NCBI GenBank assembly: GCA_963693365.1 | Contig: CAVNZM010000016.1 | Coordinates: 3,100,001-3,164,000, forward strand | Direction: 5' to 3' | Source: Amoebidium appalachense | Taxonomy: Eukaryota; Ichthyosporea | Length of the DNA: 64,000 nucleotides | Shown here: positions 22,070 through 34,914 of the stretch, piece after piece | How the letters are laid out: the number at the start of each line of letters is the position of its first letter | How positions within the stretch are numbered: the first letter of the stretch is position 1 | Notes under the pieces: generated by a model | What the model saw: the letters and a program-made list of their open reading frames with translations, nothing else | Told to the model about the DNA's origin: nothing | The model's database searches: none | Translations under genes and position numbers: made by a program

Positions 22070-23297
22070 ACCCCACCCCCTGCCCGCCCGCCCGTCCTAC
22101 CCCTTCCCCTTTCCCTTCCCTTTCCCCTTTTCCTGTCCGGGACCCCTACATCCTTTCCTACATCAGTACGCACATGCTATGTCCAACCACACAACCACCT
22201 GTACCTGAGATGTTTACATGCCTTGCCAGCCACATCACAAAATCCGGCATTTTCGTGGAAAATCTATGCTGTATCGATAGCGGAGAAGCTAACTTTGGCC
22301 TTGCCCTCACAATCTTACCGCTCTACTCTATTTTTTGTTTTTCCATTTGTCTCAACATGTGCACTGCAGGGGGACAGCCTGAGAGACCCCGGAGACCTGC
22401 TGCAGTTCATGTACAGCCGTGATATCGGCACAAAGAGGGCCGTGTTCTACATTGCATGGGCCATGTACCTCGAGAAGAAGGGGTGTGTGTGTGTGTGTGT
22501 GCGTGTGCGTGCGTGCATGTTTGTGTGCGTGCATGAGTGTGTGTGGGTGTGTGTGTGTTTGGTGTGTGTGTATGTGCTTGTGTGTGCCTGTCTGCCTGCC
22601 TCCCTGCCTGCTTGCATGCGTGCACGTGCTTTTGGGGTGTGTGTGCACGTATGTTTGTGCTTGTGGTGTGTGCGTGTGCGTGTGTGTGTGCGTGTGCGTG
22701 CGTGCGTGCGTGCGTGTGTGCGCTTGTGGTGTGTTTGTGTGCGTGCTTGTGGTGCGTGTGTGTTTGTGCGTGTGTGTGTGTGTGTGCACAAGTGCATGTG
22801 TATGTTTGTGTGTGTGTGTGTGCGTGCGCGACGCACACGAGGATGCTTCGTTTGGCACACACGATTATCTCTCAGTTGTGCACACTTGGGATGCCATTGG
22901 CTTGATGGCTTTCTTGGTCTGGCGTGGGGCAGCATTATACAACCACTCTTGCTCCATGAATCATAGGCCACAGTAAGTTCTGGGTGCCATCATGTTGCAT
23001 GCGGGAACAACTGTAACCCCCCCTCTCCCCCACCCCCGAAAATCCTTTTAAATTGAGGTTCGGGCGTGCAGGGGACCTCAAGCGAGCCGATGAGGTGTAC
23101 CGGGAGGGTCTGGCCCGAAAGGCCCGGCCCGAGGACAAGCTGAAGAGCCTGCACGTGGCATTCCAGCAGAGGATGGTCGAGTCCATCAGGGCAAATGGAG
23201 AGACGGGACTGGCCGGTGAGGGAGAAAACACGCATGCACATGCACATGCACATGCACAGACACGTACGCAGACACAGGCAAACTCATGCACACGCCA

Positions 23298-23368
<71 letters not shown>

Positions 23369-23838
23369 CCATAGATTAAGTGTGTTTCCTCCAAGCACCA
23401 GCAAAGACGTGCCTAAAACCGCAAACACGTTTGGGTTTGCCTTCATGTTTTTCTTGGTTTTCCTTTTTGGCAATACCCACACAGTCTACAGCCTTTGAGG
23501 TCCCTCTGCCACGTTCCATCCTTCTGTCACTGCCTTTTTCACATCCCACGCCACCCAATCTCCCAAAGACTATTCCAAATCCTATCACCGATGCACTTTT
23601 CTTGCCCCAAACATTGTAAGCTAATCTCCCACAAAGCAAACCAGTTTCTTCCGTGCTCGTGTGACTGCCTAATGTGGTGCACACAGCAGGTGGCCTGCGT
23701 AGTGCGCTTGGTGACGAGAATGCCCGGCCAGTCCTGGGTGTGCTGCAGGAGAAACGTGCCCCCCTACAGCCAAGAGCAGCATCTCAGGCCTCGGACCTGG
23801 GTACGTGCTTTGTCCCATGCCGGTGTGTGTATGTGTGG

Positions 23839-23869
<31 letters not shown>

Positions 23870-24330
23870 CGTGCGTGCGTTTGTGTCTGCATGAGTGCGT
23901 GTGTGTGTGCGCGCGCGCGTGCCTGCGTGCGTGCGTGCGTGTGTGTATGCATTTATACAAGTTTATTGTGCCCACAAGCCAAGCATGATGGGTGGGTTCT
24001 AATATAACGGACACCTGTTTGTGGACTCTGGTGCAGGTGGGGGCAGCAAGCGCAAACCAGTAGACAGCCGTGGTGCTGCGGTGGTGTACGAGGGGGACGA
24101 TGTTCCCATGGGCCTGGGCGGTGGGCAGTGGAGTGACGTGCCCAACATGAACTTCAAGGAAAATGCTAGGGCACCAGGCCCATGGACAAAGGAGAGGGTA
24201 TGGCCACACACATCCCTCTTGACTTGTAGAGTGTTTGTTGGATTTATCTAGTTCCACATGGATGTGGCACTTGTTGTATCCGAATTTAACCGGGTCTCGG
24301 TCTTCCTGGGCCTGAGAGAGAGAGAGAGAG

Positions 24331-24370
<40 letters not shown>

Positions 24371-24513
24371 TGTTTATGTTTGTGTTTTTGTGTGTGCGTG
24401 TGTGCACTCACCCTGACTGTGGACGTGTGCAGGTCAAGCAGCAGCGAGATGCCCTGGCCCCAATCTCCAAGCCAACATTTGAAATCTACGAGGACGAGGA
24501 TGCAGATGCAGCA

Positions 24514-24549
<36 letters not shown>

Positions 24550-24560
24550 GTGTGTGTTTG

Positions 24561-24648
<88 letters not shown>

Positions 24649-25762
24649 CGCGCGCGCGTGTGTGTGTCTGTGTGTGTGTGTCCGTGTGGGTGTGGGTGTG
24701 GGTGTTGTGGATGCCTGTTATGGCCATGCTTGTGTGGGTTTTGCTGGTGTGCATTGTGTAAGCACAACGTGAGAATAAACTATCTGTCAAGCACTATGTG
24801 TGGGTGCATGTGCACGTGCTAACCACGTGTGCACAGGCCCGACCAGCAAGGCCCACGGTCCGCCCTCGACCAGCAGATCCTGAGGTGCCCCCCCCCCCTC
24901 CCCCCTTCCCCACCCCACATCACCCCATCCCGCCCCCACCCCCCTCGACACACACGCGCACACACGCACCACACCACACCACACTACAACCACACAAACA
25001 TGCATGCCATGGCACGTACATGCCGCCTCGGTTAGTGTTTACAAAAGATTAACGGAGAGGGATTGCATTGCAGAAAGGCCGCGGGGAAATGACTGACTTT
25101 TAGGGGTGGAGACCCGGGCGGGTGTGGAAGTCAGGCACACACGACATTACATGGGCAATAACTGTGCTTCCCCCCCCCCCCCCCCCCCCCCACACACACA
25201 CACAAACACACACACACACGTGGCACACACACACACACACACACAGGCCTAAACGGTCACGGCTGGAGGATTCCCCTGCACAGTTTGTGGCCCCACCAAA
25301 CCCGGCACTGAGAAGGGCACAGAATGTAGGTGCACCCCACTGTGCTCGCTAACGATTATCTCGGCATATCTCGATGTCATGCATGGAATTCTCCCTGCAT
25401 GTCGATTTCCCATAAATGAATGTCCCACGATAATACCCAATCAGTGTGCTCAATATTATCGGCGTCAACCGGCGTTGAGCCGCTCAATGAAGTCAATATG
25501 ATGTTACAGCGAGAGGTCGACATAGGCCTTAAGATGCAAACATATGGTTATAAAGAAATGATATACCTGGGGTAAGGTGCAGTGGTATGGGTGGGCGGCA
25601 GAGAAGAGGGCAGGCAAGCCAAGTGCATGCAAGGGGTTAGGTGTGCCTTGTATCTGAATCGGCTCACACCAATCCCCTCTGCAGACCATCCTGGGCCCCA
25701 AGCCGGGTGAGCGCCTGGTCGGCATGGTAAAGCCCCCCCCCCCAAACACATACACACGCACG

Positions 25763-25795
<33 letters not shown>

Positions 25796-28285
25796 CCCGT
25801 GCGCACACAGATGAAAGAAAATGAAGAAGAAAAACGGATGTGTGTGGGGGGGGGGGAAAGAGGAGGGAGAGAGAGAGAGACTGAGAGACCAAATGCTCTA
25901 ACCACGATAATATGTATCCCTCAATGTCTTGAGCTAGCTCCATGGTCTTCCCCGGCTACCTTTAAGGAGTTGCATGGTTTCACATGGCAGTGCACATGTT
26001 TCTACGAGCTAACTTTGATTCTGTGTGCAGGCAGCCATGTATTCCGAAAGCCCCCTGTCGATCGAGGAGATCAGGGCTAAGCATCCAAGATACGCCTACA
26101 CAAAGCCTCCTCCTCAGCCCGTGCATTCCCTGGACAGGTATGGCTGTGTGCTGTACTATTCCCTGCCCACCAGAGAGAAGCGCAATGTTTGCATGTGTTT
26201 GGGTGTGGCCAGGTGTGTGGGTGTGGGTGTGTGTCTGTGTGTCTGTGTGTTGTGAGGGGACTGAGATGGGTGGATGGGTACCGAAGTCGCTTTGGGGGGG
26301 AGGAGAAGTTTGGGGGAGGGGCGGGTGGGGGGGGGAGGGGATAGGGGGGTGGTATTGAGGTGGGTGGGTTTGTGTGGCTGGAACTGATACGTGTTGGCAG
26401 GACCATGGTGGGGCATGCAGAGGACATGGATTTGTCCACAGACGAAACCGACCAGGTGGACACACATCAAGTGCAGGTGGGTGCATGTGTATGACACACA
26501 CACACACATGTACACAAACACACACATAAACACACGCGCGCACACGCGCATGACACGTACACACATGCAACACACGCACACACACACAATAAAGAGAGAG
26601 AGAGACAGAGAGAGGGAGAAAGGTAGAGAGACAGACAGACAGACAGACACGGACAAACAAACAGGCACACGCATCTACTTAGCTGCCTATTTACGCCTAT
26701 CTCCCTCTCTCTCTTCCAGGAGCATGCACCAGTAGCAGCAGCAGCACCCATTGTACCTGCCGCTGTGGTTGGCGGGGCAGCAGAGAAGGAGGCCAATAGT
26801 GTGGGCCCGATTGACGAAGAACTCACCAGCAGGCTCAAGAAGCACATGAGCTTTGAGGAGCCCACATTCTACCAGGTACTGTGTGCATGTGCGCAATGGG
26901 TTGACTGTGTGCATGTGCCATGCGTGTTGTGTGCGATGCGACCATGGCAATTTTAATGCGTGTGTAAAGGGGTGCCTGTGTGCCATGCACGTTATGTGCA
27001 CAGGGGATTATGGCACTGAGTTAATGGCTGTTCCCTCCATCCAATCGACCTGACGCGGCATGGGCACTATGGATATGTACATGTACCGATGTAATATTAG
27101 ATATACCCCTATGTTTATTGCCGTTTAGTGCAAGGCTAATAGCGCAAGCAACTACAAACAAAGAAAAAAGAAGAAGAAAGAGACACGAAGCTAAGTACTA
27201 AGTTGTGTATGTAGTATTTATGCATGTAACGTGGGCGTGCCGGTATTGGAAAAAGAGTTCAGCATTAACTGTTAGGTGGTCAGCGGTGTTAAGGCCAAAC
27301 ACAGGGCGCATGCTGACTGTGTTTGTTTTGGGCCCACAGCAAACCCCCGCGTCTGCACGGGGGCCAGTACATCCCCCCCGGTTCTCCTCCATCGTTCCCA
27401 CACAGCACCAACCAACGACCACCCTGCCTGCACAGGAAACGGTATGTCCATTCTCTCACCTTGTATGTCGTGCGCCTGTGTGTATGAGTCAAGAATGTTT
27501 GGGTGGGCTGCAGCATACATTGTGCCAGGTGCTGGTATTGGTAATATGGGGCACCTGTCTTTGTCTTTGTGCAATGTGGGTGTGTGCACGTGCAAGTGTT
27601 TTCGTATTTGTGTGTCTGTGGGTGTGTGATTTGTTTCTTTGTGCCTGTCGTTGTGCGCACGTGCAAGTGTTTTGTATCTGTGTGCCTGTGGTTGTGTGCA
27701 CGTGTACACGTCTTTGTTGTGTGTCTGTGAGTGTGTGCACGCGTACCTGTCTCTGTCCGTGTGCCTGTGGGACCAGATGTGGGTGTGTGCACACGTACCT
27801 GTCTCTGTCCGTGTGCCTGTGGGACCAGATGTGCATGTGTAGGTTGTGGACTCTTACCAGCCACGTGTCTGCAGGTGAAGCCACCCACCCCGCCAGCCCC
27901 TGCACCTGTAGACTCCATCTACCATGACCCCACCATGGGAGTACGTGTGCCCCCCCCCCCCCTCTCCTCTCCTCCAACAACGTACACACACACACACAAA
28001 CACACGTGGCACCCGTCTATCTTTTCATCCTTCACATTATCACCAAATGCACACACAGGATCCTGCCCCCCCCCCCCCCCCCTCCCCTTCCCCCCGGAAG
28101 TGCCCCAATTGCAGCCCCACCCCCCTCCCCCTTCCCCCCGGAAGGCCCCAATTGCAGTCCAACCCTTGTGCATATACTTCGCTGGTTGCTTTAGTCACAA
28201 AACACCCCAGTTGTCTCTCTCATGTGTCAGTATGCATGCACACGCTCACACATTGCTATATTAGTGAGTGCCTAGGTCAGGCATC

Positions 28286-28346
<61 letters not shown>

Positions 28347-29358
28347 CCCACCCCTTTTCCCCCTCTTCCCCCCAGGTACACCCTTTCTTTGTGTGTGATC
28401 GTTTTTAAACACCTGCATCTACGGTCACCCATCGTGCATGTGTTGTATGTAGGTCGCTAAGCCCTCCCTCCCCCCGCCCCTCCCCCCCTTCCCCCCCCCC
28501 ACCCCCTTTCCCCCTCAGCACACTGACACACAGTCACACGCACAGGGGGTGACTGAGTGTGAGCCGACCATGACTGTGCGCACTCTTGCCCGTGTGCACA
28601 ATGCCCTGGACGATGTGTTTGACCCCGACAGGCCCCTGGCTGGCGAGGAGGATGACGAGGATGATGAGGACGGCATGGGCCTGCCTGCCCCGGTACGTGC
28701 CTGTTTGTGTGTGTGGGTGCGTGCGTGCGTGTATGTGTGTATGTGTGTGTGTGTGTTGCGTCCCTGCCTGCCTGCACTGTAGGTACGTGTCGGTCTCTCT
28801 CTCTGTGTGTGGGTGCATTAGCTGTGTCCCTACCTGCCCCCGTACGTGCCTGTGTGTGTGTGTGTGTGTGTGTACTGTGTAGCTGCCTGTCCCGTACGTG
28901 CCTGTGCGTGTGTGTGTTTGCTGTGTGTCCCTGGCCAGTGTCTCGGTGTGTTTGTTGTTGTGTCCCTGCCTGCCCCGACACATGTGTTGTTTTGTCCCTG
29001 TATGCCCCCGTGCATGTCTTTCTGTGTCGAGCAGGGATTGGGAGCAAAGTCAGTGTTGAAGGTTTGAGGGTTGTTTCATGGGTGTGTGTGTGTGCATATA
29101 GTGTGGGTTCTAGGAATCGGTACTAACTACATCTACTACATGCACACGTGCACATACACACACAAAACAGGACATGTTCACGCAGGGTGCGCAGGCCAAC
29201 ATCATGAGCATGAACTTCTTTGCCCCACCCCCTGTCCGTGACAGCGCCTCAGGCCCTGAGCCCCTCAACGCAAAAGAAAACAACCCCCCTGCCCACAAGC
29301 CAGCACCAACGTACTGACCCCCCTTCTCCCCCCCCCCCCCCCCAAAAAAAAAAAAGGA

Positions 29359-29403
<45 letters not shown>

Positions 29404-29602
29404 CTCCCGGTCCCAACCGAACCCAAATCAACCCGAGTTAGGAAAGTACAGAGCCACGCCGAGTAGATTCACCAGACCACACCACCCAGACATGACCATC
29501 TACCCTTTGCCAAACAATTATGCCCCATCCATGTCCTTCCATTGTCATAAGCCAGCCAAATAGCCTTTTAAGCAAGCATGGTGCATGCGTATATCTGACT
29601 CG

Positions 29603-29634
<32 letters not shown>

Positions 29635-30755
29635 TTCCCACAATGCACAGGGAGGCACCTCTCTACACGGTCGAGCCCGTCATGCCTCGTGCACCCCTGC
29701 AGGAGGCTGTGGTAAGCACCTCCCCGTTCATACCCCACCTGCACGGACACAGCACATCTGCACGTGAAGCCATATGTGCTCGGTGTGCACATGCATTGTG
29801 GGCATTGCGCTGGGTGTGGTGCCTTTTTGTGTTGTTGTGGTTGCTAACATGATTCCACCATGCAGGTCACACCAATGGGTGATCCAGGTGCCTACGAGGT
29901 CATGCCTGATGATGACCCTGCTCCCATCGGGTAAACTACCCAACCCACCCACCCACCCACCCACCCACCCCCCCCCCCGAGGATACCCGAGGCACGGAGG
30001 ATAAAGCACTGCAATCCTCCATAAATACACAATGGAAGATAAAGCACTGCAATCCTCCATAAATACACAATGGAAGATAAAGCACTGCAATCCTCCATAA
30101 ATACACAATGGAAGATAAAGCACTGCAATCCTCCGTAAATACACAATGGAAGATAAAGCACTGCAATCCTCCATAAATACACAATGGAGGATAAAGCACT
30201 GCAATCCTCCATAAATACACAATGGAAGATAAAGCACTGCAATCCTCCATAAATACACAATGGAAGATAAAGCACTGCAATCCTCCATAAATACACAATG
30301 CACACATTCCGTGCCCAAGCCTGCATGCACCTGCACGTTCCATGTGTGTGCCCATACACTCACGTGTCTGTGCATTAACCGGCCATATATCCTACTTAGG
30401 GGGGCACCCACCAGCCAAGATGATGCCTTTGAGATCTACTGCGACCCGACCGTCACGGCCCACGTGCTGGTTGGCCCGGCCCGGCCCGTTTTGGGCCAGG
30501 CACGGGCCGGGGCAGGAGGCATGCAGCGGGGAGGTTACGACAGTATGGAGGACCAGGAGAACAGACCCATGGGCCTGAAAACACCATCCGTGCCACCCAT
30601 GGACAGGTATGTTGGGGGGGGGTAATGTGAATGGGGGGGGTCTAATGTGGGTGTCTTGGGTTGCAGGGCTGCTGAGGAGAAGAAGAAACTCAGCCCCATC
30701 CAGGAGGCACTGACAGAACACAGCAACAGATCCCTGCACGGTATGGGGGTGCGAG

Positions 30756-30825
<70 letters not shown>

Positions 30826-30883
30826 GCTGACCTTGTATGTGGTTGTGTGTGTGTGTGTGTGAATGGCTGACCTTGTATGTGGT

Positions 30884-30914
<31 letters not shown>

Positions 30915-31382
30915 TGCTGACCCTTTGTGTGTGCAGAGGTGTCTGGTGCCCCCGTGGTGGTGCCCTTCGGCACTGGCGACTCCCTGGCTCTGGCTACCTG
31001 GGAGAGGTCAGTTTAGCCGCCCCCTCCCCCTCCCTCCCCCCTCCCCCCCTTCCCCTCTTCCCCTCTTCCCCTCTTCCCCTCTTCCCCTCTTCCCCCTGTT
31101 GCATGTCTCAGCAGACTTGTGTGTCTTTGTGGGTACATGGGGGTGAGAGATGTGTGGTTGGGCTGGTTGCGAGGATGGGGGAGTGTGGGTTAATATGCCG
31201 GCGATAGTGCCAAGCAGACACACTGACGGTGTGCACATCCCCACGCACAGGCACGCGGACCTAGCGGGGCTGATGCTTGAGGATGAGAGCTACTGGGCCC
31301 TGCCCACACCGTGCCCCGGCATTGCTGCTGGCAATAACGGCAATGTCAGCCTGGTCCAGCTAGGTATGTGATTGTGCACCAA

Positions 31383-31417
<35 letters not shown>

Positions 31418-33464
31418 GTGACCGTATGCCAATGGGGAGGTTGCACGTGAGCGTGGGCCAAAGGGGGGGAGGGGGGTGCACGTGACCAATGCACGGAGAT
31501 TACAACTTGGGTCCAAGTTCATTAATCCTTGCCCCCTTTTCCCTGCCTCTCCCTCCCACATACACACAAACCCACATTTACCTACACGTAACATACTGCA
31601 GAGGCCAACGATTCTTTACACTGTAGACACACTTCTTAATATTATATTGGCAATGTATCATATGTGGTGCCTGTAGCATGTGTGCAGTGTTGTGTTGTGT
31701 GCACGTGACTTAAGTGTGAACTGATTGGTTGCTTTTGGGTGTGCAGGGGAGCTTGAGCTTGCGATCGACCGGGAGATGGCGGCAGAAAGGGCAGGGCTGA
31801 GATGCTACCAGGTGTCTACCATGGACGGGGAGGATGGCGAGGACTTTGACCCTACACCCTTTGTGCTCAAGGTGTGTGTGTATGTGTGTGTGTTTGAGGG
31901 GGGGGGGGGGGGGGGGGGTAAGGGTTTGATGGGGGGAGGGGGAGGGGGGCGGCGGTGGTGGTGGTGGTGGTGGGGGGGGGAGCAGGAAGTGATGGTGGTG
32001 GGGGGGATGTGGTGGTGGTGGAGGCTGGGTAGGCAAGGCGGTGTGTACGACGGAAGGAGAGAGGTGTGTGGTGGAAGTGATCGTATGTACAAGAGGAGAG
32101 AGATTGTCGGGTAGGTGTGATGGTGTGTGCTAACGGGAGAGACAATGAAGGTTAGATGTGATGGTATGTGCTAAGGGGATGGCGAATGTTGATTAGGTGT
32201 AATGGTGTATGTAAGGGGAGAGGTGTGAGGTAAGCGAGGCATTGGTGAAAGAGGAGAGACGGGATGTGTAATTTTTGCTGACATTTTGAGGCAGGTGACG
32301 TCCACGCCGTGCCCGTGGGAGTACCGCATGGTCAACACGTACAAGGCCAGGCTGGACCACTCGGGCCTGGGCCTGAAGGACTTTATGAAGCAGGTCCGTG
32401 CACGTGCTCACACTGAGAGGGGGGGAGGGGGGGGGGGGGAGGGCTCTAACACGTAGGGGGGGGTATGTGCAGGCCGGGCAGATGTCAGTGGTGGAGGCCT
32501 ACTATGCTTTTGTCTACGAGGACGCATGCGCCACCATCCTGGACTACCCGTCACACGGCACCCTGCAGGTGTGTGTGTGTGTGTGTGTGTGTTTGCGCGC
32601 TGGTTGATGTGTGGTGTGTGTGTTCGCTAGTTTATGTTTGGTGTGTGTATGCATGTGTGCCTGCATGTGTACACATGTCTGCTTTTGTGACGTGCGTGTG
32701 TGTGTTTGTGTGTGTGTGTGTGTGTGCACGTGTCCTTTGCTGCATGCTGACCCATTTTGGGCTATCAACAGGAGCTAGGGAGCAAGTATGGTGCCGGTGG
32801 CAGCTGTGGGCTGCAGGTTGAGCTAGTGGCCTATGTGGCTGTGGCCCTGCTCAGGGCCATCGAGGCACTCAGGCACTGCCAGCTCATCCACACAAACATC
32901 ACTCCGGATACCGTCTACATCCTGGTGCCCCCGTACGTGCTTGCACCTGTGTGTGTGTGTGTGTCTGTGTGTGTGTGTGTGTGTGTGTGCGTGTGTGTGT
33001 GTGTGTGTGTGCATGCGTGTGTGTATGTGTGAGCGTGCGTGCGTGCGCGTGTTCGTGGGTTGGTTGCGTTCTGGAAACATGTCGTTGTTGTTGCTCTACA
33101 ATGCTGACCGTAGCGAGAAAAAGGAGAAAAAGGCTAATGTGGGGCACATGTTAACGACCAAAGTTCATAGAGTCATATGGTTCGGTGTATTACCATTTAC
33201 GGTAGCAAACAAAGCTCTACTCCTTTATGCGTGGTTTGCGCTCTGCATTGCGTTGTCCCATATGAATGTGTGCTTTGCACTTATGGCACATTCTGAACCT
33301 CCTGGTGTGTTTTGTCGCATATTTGAACGTTTGCCTTTGCATGTGTCTTGCACCGTTTTCTCCTGTGTAGTTGCACCTCGTCATTCCATACCCCTCCCCC
33401 TCCCCCCCCCCCCCCCCCCAAAAAAAACTCCGTCCCCTCCTGCGTTTGCCGGTCACGTCGCATT

Positions 33465-33531
<67 letters not shown>

Positions 33532-34821
33532 ACACACACACACAGTGCCGAGGAGTGCAACGTGGACTGTGTGTTTGAGAGCAGTGGAGGCGACTGGCAC
33601 CTGTGGGGGGTGCAGCTTGCCGGGCTGGGGCAGGGCATCGACACCACCCTACACCCCGTGGGCACTAGGTTCACTGGATGCCCAATCAGCACACAGCAGG
33701 AGGGCATGCAGATGAGGTGGAACGAGCCATGGGCATATGAGGTAGGTAGGGGTGGGAGTGGTGGTGGTGTGTGGGGGGGGGGTTAGAGAGGGGGAGGGGG
33801 GGGGGGGGTACGGGTGGTGGGTGGAGGTGCTTCTTCAAGGAGGGAGCGGGTGTCGGTGTGTGAGTGTCGTCTGGCAGGCAGGTGTATTTGCATGTGCTAC
33901 TGTATGGGTGTGATGGCTTGGCCCTGCATGCACGTGCACCTTGACGACTGGTTGCAGAGGAGCCCAGAGGTAGTAGGAGAGGTGGGGGGGGGATGATATG
34001 AAGCGTTATGCCAACCCTGTGTGCACGTGCAGGCGGACACGCTGTGTGTACTGGACTGTGTGCACACCATGCTGCTGGGCAGGCAAATGCAGCTCACACG
34101 CACAGCATCTGGCCAGTGGGCGGTGGACTCGGACTTCTCAGGGTATGCCATGCCTTACTACCCTCCCTCCCTCCCCCTGCCCCCCAAAGGTGCACAATTG
34201 AGACAGAAAGATGTTCTTATATTAAAGATGTTCTAACAGAGGAAAAGAGACAGAGAAGCACCCCAACCTCAGCCACCCAAACCCGGCTGCCCAAACATCC
34301 CGTACTTACCATACCCAAGCTCGGGTTCGTTCTCAAAAACAGACACAGGCACGCCACAGCACAGCAAAAAGTCAGGGCTCGAAGCACCACACATATGCAC
34401 AGAGAGGAATTTTTTGTGGGGGAGGGGGAGGGGGGGGGATGGGGGCGCGGGGAGGCGGGCCTGATCGCTGGCGAGCAGGTTTGCAGTGGGGATGCGAGGG
34501 AGTAGGCTTTAGGCATCACACATTTACATATGCAGAGAAAGGGGAGTGACTGTGTGTGGACCGGTGGCTGATGGTATTGGTGCAGGGTTGCAGGGGGGGA
34601 TGTGTGGGGGCACGTGTTCTCGGTGCTGTGTGGGGATGACGGCACAAGCACGGCACCACTGGACACTGCTAGACATGCCCTGGAGTCTTTCCTGGCTGCT
34701 AGCCCTAACACAGCGTACGTGCACACATTTCCCTACACAAAGAGAGATACACAGAGACACACACACACACACACACATAGACACACACAGAATGTGGGGA
34801 GGGGAAGGGGGGGGGGGGAGA

Positions 34822-34914
<93 letters not shown>

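Noticed and set aside
29998-30301. 38-bp repeat giving open frames on the minus strand
   Set aside because: Repeats with almost no divergence inside a MADBUB intron. The open frames (ALSSIVYLWRI-like units) are a by-product of the array.
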